64,000 nucleotides of DNA. It comes from Xiphias gladius. Its lineage: Eukaryota > Chordata > Actinopteri > Istiophoriformes > Xiphiidae. The notes under the pieces are model-generated. The model was not told the origin of the DNA and made no database searches. It saw only the letters and a program-made list of their open reading frames with translations. The stretch's first letter is position 1, and each line of letters opens with the position of its first letter. Both the position numbers and the translations under genes were made by a program. The stretch spans positions 25,028,001 to 25,092,000 of the forward strand of contig NC_053400.1 of the NCBI RefSeq assembly GCF_016859285.1. The letters are read 5' to 3'. Below, in pieces: positions 56,804-64,000 of the stretch.

Positions 56804-59800
56804 ATGTTCAGAGCAGTGTTTGGCAACAGGACAGAGGGAGGAGGAAAACGTGGAGAAAAAAAGAGCCAGAGAAATCCAGGTAAGGACAAAACTACCCGTA
56901 TAACAAAACTGTGGCACGTCAGCTCAATAGTAAGCCAATATTGCAGCTTTGGGCATGCATCATGTATCATCATCATGTATGGTTGCCATTTCATCACTGT
57001 TTTTTAATCAGCCTATGGAATATACTCGTTTGTCCCCGATCACAAATATGTGTATGGGGGAGATTTCATCTTGTGTTGTACACACTAGGTCTTGCATTAT
57101 TTCATGGCAATATTCAGGTTCTCTTCTCTTGGGTGATATAAGTAGAGCCATTTCAATTAGCCTAATTCATCAGTGCGTTCTGTCCTTCACACAGTGTCCC
57201 GCTGCTTGCGTTTAAAGTGTGTCAGGCAAAGTTAGAGTGGGTTAGGCAAACATCCTGACCTACTAAAAACATACTGAATTTCACAAGAATTTGTGAATGG
57301 TTTATAACTGAATGGGATTCATCTGGGTGCTTGATATAAATGTGTTTCATCTGCTGTAAATAGGCTGAAGGTTTTTGTAGCATTGTCACTGAAATGTGAA
57401 CTGAAAGTCCTGCTGAGCAGCTGGAACATCTTCCTGTTGGAACTAAGCTGTTTGTATTTTTAACAGGACGAACTTGTCAACTTGCTGCGGTACAGAGGAC
57501 GTTTCAGACTGCACAGTGGAAATACGTGAACATATGCAGAGCTCAGTATTAGAGCGACCATGTTTCTCATTAAAATTTCATAATGTGCTCCTCTGGGTAG
57601 CAAAAACATAGAGGAAGATAGAGAACTGTGTCAGTATTATTAAAATGATATCGTGTGTTTACAGTACATTGGTATGGCCCTGATCATTGACAAAGAGATA
57701 GCACGTCTTCTCGAAAGCTGATCATTAAAAGTTTTAAAGCAATGCAACAGCGTATCACGTGAACTTGTAATGTTAGGTAGTGGACCTCTGAATCCTTGTT
57801 TTTTGTTTTTGGTAATAACCGGAAAGACTCATTTCAGGTAGAAGGAAGTAATGTCCGCAATAAAAGTGGACAAGGGAAAGATTGAAATGTTATAAGTGTA
57901 GCCTCGTTATTGAGTGTGATCCCATTCCTTTAAATAGATGTTCCGGCATTGCCAGCTTTCCATTACCTCACTGAGCAACATGCCTCCAAGACAAGATATG
58001 TTCTCTCTGTCCCAGCCTTATGTGAGAGATATTTTACGCTGCTGTCTCCCTGATATGATAGAGCTGCTGCACAGCCACAGTTCTGTTGAATCATCTCTGC
58101 CATTCACAACACCTGCCCTTCTCTAGATTTTCTCCACACACTCCCATCTTTTCCACGTAGGTGGTGAGGTGTACACTCACAGCACCTTGCAGAGGGGGAG
58201 TGGCGGGCGTGCCGGACACTTCCAGGAGCATGACAGCGGCTACACTGAAAGCCCAGTAAAGCCGATGAGGTTGACCAAGGGCGTGTCCATTTCTTTACCA
58301 TCCTCCCCTCTTCTCCCTCGCCAAACCGACATAGCTCCCTCCCAATCGTGCATCAAGTTCCCAGGTGGGTTAACCTGATTTACTAATAATGTTAAAAACA
58401 AAGCATGGTCTCAATATGAACAACTGAGAATGTGCATCAGGGAACAGCTGCAAAAAGAGCAGAATGCTTTCATGGGTTCGCCTTGACTAGCGGAGAGCTT
58501 CTGTGCGTTCAGCTGTTCCATACATGTGACGGAAAATACAAGAGCACACAGACTGTGCCTTCAGGGCCCAAAAACATGCGACAGATTGTCAGAGTAAATA
58601 TTTGAACAAGATCACTTACGGCAAGAAACCCCAATTAGGTAGGTCGATTCTGAGATATTATAGTAGTTAAAAAATTAACTATTTTTGTTGAAAAATATTC
58701 CTGATCCAACCATCTGTGTTAAAATTAAGTTTTGTGGCTGGTTTCTCAAAACAACATGCTGTCATATGCATCATATGTGCAGTAGGTAGTAGTTGTAGCC
58801 AAGTAAGTGTGCTATCATACTTTTACCTACTCAAGTAGCTGGGAATTGGGACACCAACTGTCTGAAATGTATGCCATGCATTCCTCATTTGATTCCTGCG
58901 GGAAAAACCTTCGTGACAAGACATTTCCACTTCTGTGTTGATCTCTGGAGCCAACTGCGGAATAATCATAATGACAAAAAAAGGCTTCACAAAAACTTAC
59001 TTGTACTTTTTACCTAGTCAAAAAGTACACGTACTCCTTCTCCCTCATTAAAAAAAATCACAATCTATGAAGATATGAATATGTTTAACTGGTGTACAGA
59101 AGATGTCTCCTACGTCACTGCAAAGTCCATTCTCAGTGTATGTGCACTGGAGGTTTCAGGTTTCCACATCACTGGACCAGATTTGGTCTCCAAACTCGCT
59201 GTGATGTCACAAAAAGCATGTTTGTATGTACGCATCTCAAACTTTGATTGAAGGCGAGCACAGAGACACTTTCCTCCTTCGGCAGATGGACGTGAAACCC
59301 GCGTTCTGTGTGTCAAACCCTGCACATACATCATTTGGACATTCAAATGAAGCAGCAATAAGTAAAACACAGTTTTGAGAAGAAGGGGACTTTAATAGCA
59401 TAGAATATTTTTGGACTACATTCAAAAATGGATCAGATTTAGATTTTTCTACGATGTACTTACTGCTTCATGAATATTTAATTGCTTTATTAAAATAACA
59501 CATTTTTAGAATTATGCCTGTGCACATTACTATTTCAGGATTCATTCATTTTAAACAGTAAAAAATGAGAAAGGCTGTAATTACAGTTTTGTGACATTTT
59601 TAATCACGTAAACTCTGATTATTGTTGGATGAAAAGAAAACAAACTCCATGGGTACCTGAGTTGCCTCACCTTAAAAAAGCACTAGGTGGCAGTGTCCTG
59701 CAGCAAGTACAGCCATTCAGAAAAAGGTGCTATTACATTTCACTGCATGCAGCACTGCCTTGTTTTTTTTCCCAGTACACTGAACAAACATGACAAGGAA

Positions 59801-60098
59801 AATTACAGCAAGTAAAAATATATACTGTCATGGCCTTCCTTCCTTTGGCGGTCATATAAAATCAAAAATTAAACTGTATGCTGGAACGCGCTTGTGTGTG
59901 TTTCTGAGCGCGTCCGCATGCATGATTGGAAGACAGAATAACCTTGAGTATAAAATACAGTGTTCGCAAAAATCTCATTGTTGTGAATGATCTCCGGTCC
60001 TAAAGAGTCTGCGCTTCCAAGAACCCCTCAGATGTTGTTGTTGCATAAATTGAGACACACCCACACACATCAATGTGAGTGAACTGCTGTTCCTGCCA

Positions 60099-60130
<32 letters not shown>

Positions 60131-60326
60131 TAGCAGTGTTAATATATTTTAGATAAACACCCAAGGTACAGTGAACATTGTACTGTTTGCATGCATGGCT
60201 CGTACTCTGTACATACTGCTCTTATACTCCTGGGACACAATTCAAATTCTGCACCACAGATCTCATCTGGGGAGGCTTAATCTCTCTCTCTCTCCCTCTC
60301 TCTCTCTCCCTATGTCTCTCTCTCCC

Positions 60327-60376
<50 letters not shown>

Positions 60377-62266
60377 TCTCTCACTTTCTTTCATATCTCT
60401 ATCTCCACCCTCAATCCCTCCCTCCCTCCCTCCCTCCCTCCCACCTTGCCTGCTCTCCCTCCCTCTCCCTTCTCCCTCTTTGCTGTGGCCGAAGGACGGG
60501 TAAAGAAGCTGGAGTATGTGGATAGCTCTTGTGCGAGAGAACCTCTTGTCTTTGCCTCGTGCCGTGGCAAGACAGACCACAGAGGTGAGAACAGGAGCGC
60601 GTGGGCGTGTATTTAGCATCATGTCTGTTTTTTCCAGGTACTGATCAGTGAAGCTGAATGAGAATGAGAGAGGTAGAGGTGAGAGGAGAATGATGAGAAA
60701 CAAGAGAAAGTGAATGTTTGTGTGTATTTTAATTACATCTAAAAGGCTTTATTTGAAGTTTTTCCTTTCAGATGTATGTAATGACAGTGCTGTCTATGTA
60801 ATCCTCAGTGTATTGTTTAGATTGGATTTGTTTTATCACAGTTTCTCCTGAGTCTTTGACCTGACTTCTCTGCATGTTGGTTGTTCAGTCATGGCTATAT
60901 TAAAGCATTAATGATGTAAATACCCACATCTCAGCCAGCCTTCTTTGTGTTTTTGACCAGAGGGCTACCCTTAGGCTAAACAGATTTTATGAAGCATCTT
61001 CCATCTCGGTTGCCAGGCACCTCTCAGCTTCCCGTTTCCAATGGCAACTGCTAGATGGTTTGATGAATAGTACTGGACATTCAGCGTGTCCTCATGTTAC
61101 TCCAGAATGGATCTCAGTGTTCTGCTGACTAAATGCAAAGTTTTCTCTCCTCCCCCTCTCTGAAATACACATCCACCCTTTCTACCCAAGTCTTCAGCAG
61201 CTTTTCTGGCCGTGAAGTGAAAAGAGTATCGACAAAGGCTGTAACTGGGGCACCTTATGGAACAGAAGTGGCCAGGCATGCTGCTCAAAATTGACCTTGA
61301 TCCTCTAAAGGCTAGGCTCATGTTTGTCACACGATTGCGTTGAATGCAAGAGCGATGTGATGCTGTATCTTTGAAAGAAGATAGTGATCCAGGAAGATAG
61401 AATGAGAAAGAATCAGTAGGGGGAGTGCGAAATGAACGTGATGTCTAAACGCAAAGATGTTTGTGAGGAGGACTGAACTGTTCCTGTAATCCGTGATGTC
61501 CTGTCATCCTGTTTATATGTCTACTCAATGTGCATGTTACTCAGCTGATAACAGTACATAGATGAGGTGTGACAACAGAGGGATGTATTGGTCAGCTGGT
61601 TAAAGCACAGAGATTTGAGAACTGTTGAAGCCTTAGTTTGCAGCGGTGGAGTGGACCTTGGAGGAGCTGGGGTTAGAGGTCAAAGCATTAGGGAGCCTTA
61701 ACCGGTGATAAATGAATGCAGCACATGGCCTGTGTCAGCCAATCTCTCCGGGAGCAACAGCTAAGGCAGAGCCAAGGCACTCCTTCTTTCTCCAGAGTCG
61801 ACACCAAGCTCATTGAAATTCACAGCCCATCTCTTAAGCGAGAGCACCTGGCAGGCGTGTGCACAGGCAAACTCACAACCTCACACAACCTCTTGCTGCT
61901 GCCTCAACCAGGGACTGGAAAGCCACTGTCCGTGCATTCATAATCAGGGCAGCTGGAGCTGTGCTGACCTGTGGGTGCACACATTTCTCGCAGTCCACTA
62001 GCAACGCTACTGAGTGGGAACCTCTCGAGCGGGCTGGGTTGAAACGAGAGCGTCAGTTAGATGGGGGTTTCATCTGGCCTGCCATGTTTCCAATTGGTTG
62101 CTAATCCGTGTGTCCTGAATGTGTGTGTCTTCCAGACCTCCACGTGGAGCCCCAGCTGGGCTCCTCCCTTTCTACCCAGGAACTGATGACCAGACTATGC
62201 TTCTTATTGGGAGAAGCAACGCCTGGCACTGTTAGCTCTCCTATGGAGGACAGGAGGGAAAAGAAG
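56804..62266 (+). CDS. tanc1: TANC1 scaffold protein, N-terminal exons (partial)
   Basis: TANC1 is a large postsynaptic-density scaffold with ankyrin and TPR repeats; only about its first 167 codons are seen here. Coding exons: 56804-56879, 58161-58364, 60495-60584, 62136-62266; all phases agree. The second exon probably starts at 56774, and the CDS begins MFRAVFGNRTEGGGKRGEKK. Family landmarks as recalled from human TANC1: basic GGG/GGK N-terminus, then TKGVSISLPSSPLLPRQ (TANC1: AKGVSMSLPSSPLLPRQ), RVKKLEYVDS, and ELMTRLCFLLGEATPG (TANC1: ELLTRLGFLLGE). These fit TANC1 better than TANC2. The gene continues beyond the right edge with ankyrin/TPR exons not in the window. Introns are long, 1.3-2.1 kb. 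Confidence 0.85.
60099..60130. repeat. (CA)n microsatellite
   Basis: A CA array of about 32 bases in tanc1 intron before exon 60495-60584. Confidence 0.93.
60280..60480. repeat. (TC)n / CCCT pyrimidine tract
   Basis: Two hundred bases of almost pure pyrimidine: TCTC repeats, then CCCT units at about 60415-60444. It ends 15 bases before the acceptor of tanc1 exon 60495-60584 and so forms an exaggerated polypyrimidine tract. Confidence 0.93.
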
Positions 62267-64000
62267 GTAGGGCAGCATATTGATTTACTGGCCCTTTGCT
62301 GTCATCTCATATAAAAAGTTAATGGATGGTTTATGAAACAGCCTTCTTTTTTTAGCCCCCACATCGCCACCAGGATCTTGATTTTTTTCTTTAAACGTTT
62401 AAATATCACTTAATAAAGATTCTTTGATGGATTGATTTTAATTCTTTTACCACTCAAATCCCCCTTGGAAAAATGGATCGATATATAATTTGGAACATAT
62501 TAATTGTGTTGCTATGCTTGCACAGGGCTCTAATCTTATACTCAGTGCTCTATTAGTTGAACCTTCTATATGAGCGTTATTGTATGTGGTTGTGTCTCTC
62601 TGTCCCTATGCCTTTGCATTGCTCAGCCTTGGCCCATTTTCTCAGCCTCATTCCACCACCTGAGCTCCAGATTCAGTCAGTTTTACAGAGATAGCGAGGT
62701 TCATATGAGGAATGTGGGTTGTCCTGGCTAAGATAGATGAGGCTCTGGTATAAAGGGAATAACAGTGAGCTGTTTCAACTCTGCTGCCTTTTCTCTCTAC
62801 AGTCTCTGTGTTGCAGAAATGTTGCATCAGTGATGAAGAAACCTGAAATGCACTTGACCAAACTACAAGGTTAAGGAGTGTAAAAAAAGAAAACATGTCC
62901 ATTTATTAACAAAAAATTCTTATAATTTGTAAAAAGATTTTGGTGTGGTAAAAGATCTCGCATATTAATAAATATAAATGTCTGCAGTAATTTCAAATAT
63001 TATTAAAGATCCACCTCTAAGAACAACATAATGGAAAACAACACAACAAGAACACAAACTACACCTTAAAAAAAATACCAAAGGTTGAAACCCAGACCTC
63101 TCTGACAGTCTAATATTATAAGCTTCTAATATAATAAGCTTAATAAAATGTGATTTATTGCAGGGCTACTCTAGTAAATTAAAATATATTGTATATACAG
63201 TGTATAAATATTCTTTACTCTTGAAAAGTGGACTTCTGTTATCAATAGACATGATACTAATGAGATGGAGTCGTTAAATATAAATAATAATCACCTTTTA
63301 TCAACCTGGCTCTTATCTTTGTAGTTTTTTTTCACCGTATTGACATTTTGTGTTCAAAGTCACTTTTTATTTTTCTTTACTTTAGAGCTTTACAAGCAGT
63401 CTACTCCAACACAAACAGTGCTAACTCCAAAAAGCAACTGAAGTACGTCCTTACACAGTAACACACACTGTGACACTCTGATGGTACTTTCATCCACTGT
63501 AAGACTTCCCATTTCCTGAAACTTGCATATTTGGCAGTATTAGATGTAATTTTAACTTGTACCCTCATTCAGGCAGTCTGACACTGTGTTCGTTGGATTT
63601 TCTATACTTAAAAGACATCCTGGCACCTGTGAGAAACCTTGACATTTCATTTCATCTCCAGCACCATGTGGAACAGCAGACTGCTTGTACAGTGACTTTT
63701 ACAGTAAATTGTAAATGTCTGCAATGAGTGATTTAGTTTTCGACACAACCAGCCGTCATTATGCAAAACAGGGAAAATGACAACCAGCGCGAAAATAACT
63801 AGAATTATCCTTTCATTTCTCATCTGCTTGCACACTCAAACAGTCACAAATCACACAAAATAGCGTGCATAAAGGCAAACACTGTCATGCACAATGGAGT
63901 GATGTTTAAAAGGGTGGCAAATGACACTGTCAATTTACTACATTTTTAAACAGAAGAATATCACTTACTGTAGGTATATTTCTCTTATTTCTCTCCTCTT
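62267..64000 (+). other. tanc1: tanc1 intron, continuing off the window
   Basis: No further TANC1 exon can be supported. A segment after CTCTACAG at 62802 reads SLCCRNVASVMKKPEMHLTK then soon a stop, which does not resemble the family. No RNA gene or clear repeat was seen. Confidence 0.5.

Noticed and set aside
60171-60703. Long Ser/Leu and Arg/Glu frames
   Set aside because: They are translations of the TC/CCCT microsatellite and its complement.

Overview
This is vertebrate nuclear DNA, almost certainly from a ray-finned (teleost) fish. The genes are split into many short exons with GT-AG introns. Each protein aligns end to end with a known vertebrate family. The introns and gaps carry repeats typical of teleosts: short inverted-repeat DNA elements, (CA)n arrays and an R2/R4-type LINE remnant. 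I cannot name the species. Orthology calls and human map positions come from memory of the families, not from a search.

Layout, left to right. (1) 1-2363: 3' flank and untranslated region of rbm26. (2) 2364-13251, minus: rbm26, complete, 22 coding exons, 1013 aa, an RNA-binding protein of nuclear RNA surveillance. (3) 13252-16529: rbm26 promoter side, a hAT-like miniature element with a perfect 8-bp target duplication, a long (CA)n array, and the likely cyp27c1 3' UTR. (4) 16530-27118, minus: cyp27c1, complete, 9 coding exons, 553 aa, a mitochondrial P450 that desaturates vitamin A. (5) 27119-30340: repeat-rich gap. (6) 30341-38628, minus: ercc3 (XPB), complete, 15 exons, 783 aa, the TFIIH translocase. 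(7) 38629-40203: repeat-rich gap between divergently transcribed genes. (8) 40204-42438, plus: gpalpp1, 7 exons, 351 aa. (9) 44255-51087, plus: gtf2f2 (RAP30), 9 exons, 270 aa with, or 250 aa without, an in-frame 60-nt exon. (10) 52275-55100, minus: splice and polyadenylation signals of a transcript I could not identify. (11) From about 56400, plus: the first exons of tanc1, which runs off the right edge.

The genes are housekeeping or tissue genes with no operon-like relationship. ercc3 (TFIIH) and gtf2f2 (TFIIF) both act at the RNA polymerase II promoter, but their proximity is probably accidental. The order mixes genes that in human lie on 13q (RBM26, GPALPP1, GTF2F2) with genes on 2q (CYP27C1, ERCC3, TANC1).

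I found no clearly new biological system. The points most worth a second look are: the glycine/serine cassette exon in gtf2f2; the direct repeats that bracket the first exon and promoter region of cyp27c1, with a nested local duplication; the interleaved 2q/13q synteny; the unidentified minus-strand transcript; and several well-delimited inverted-repeat elements.
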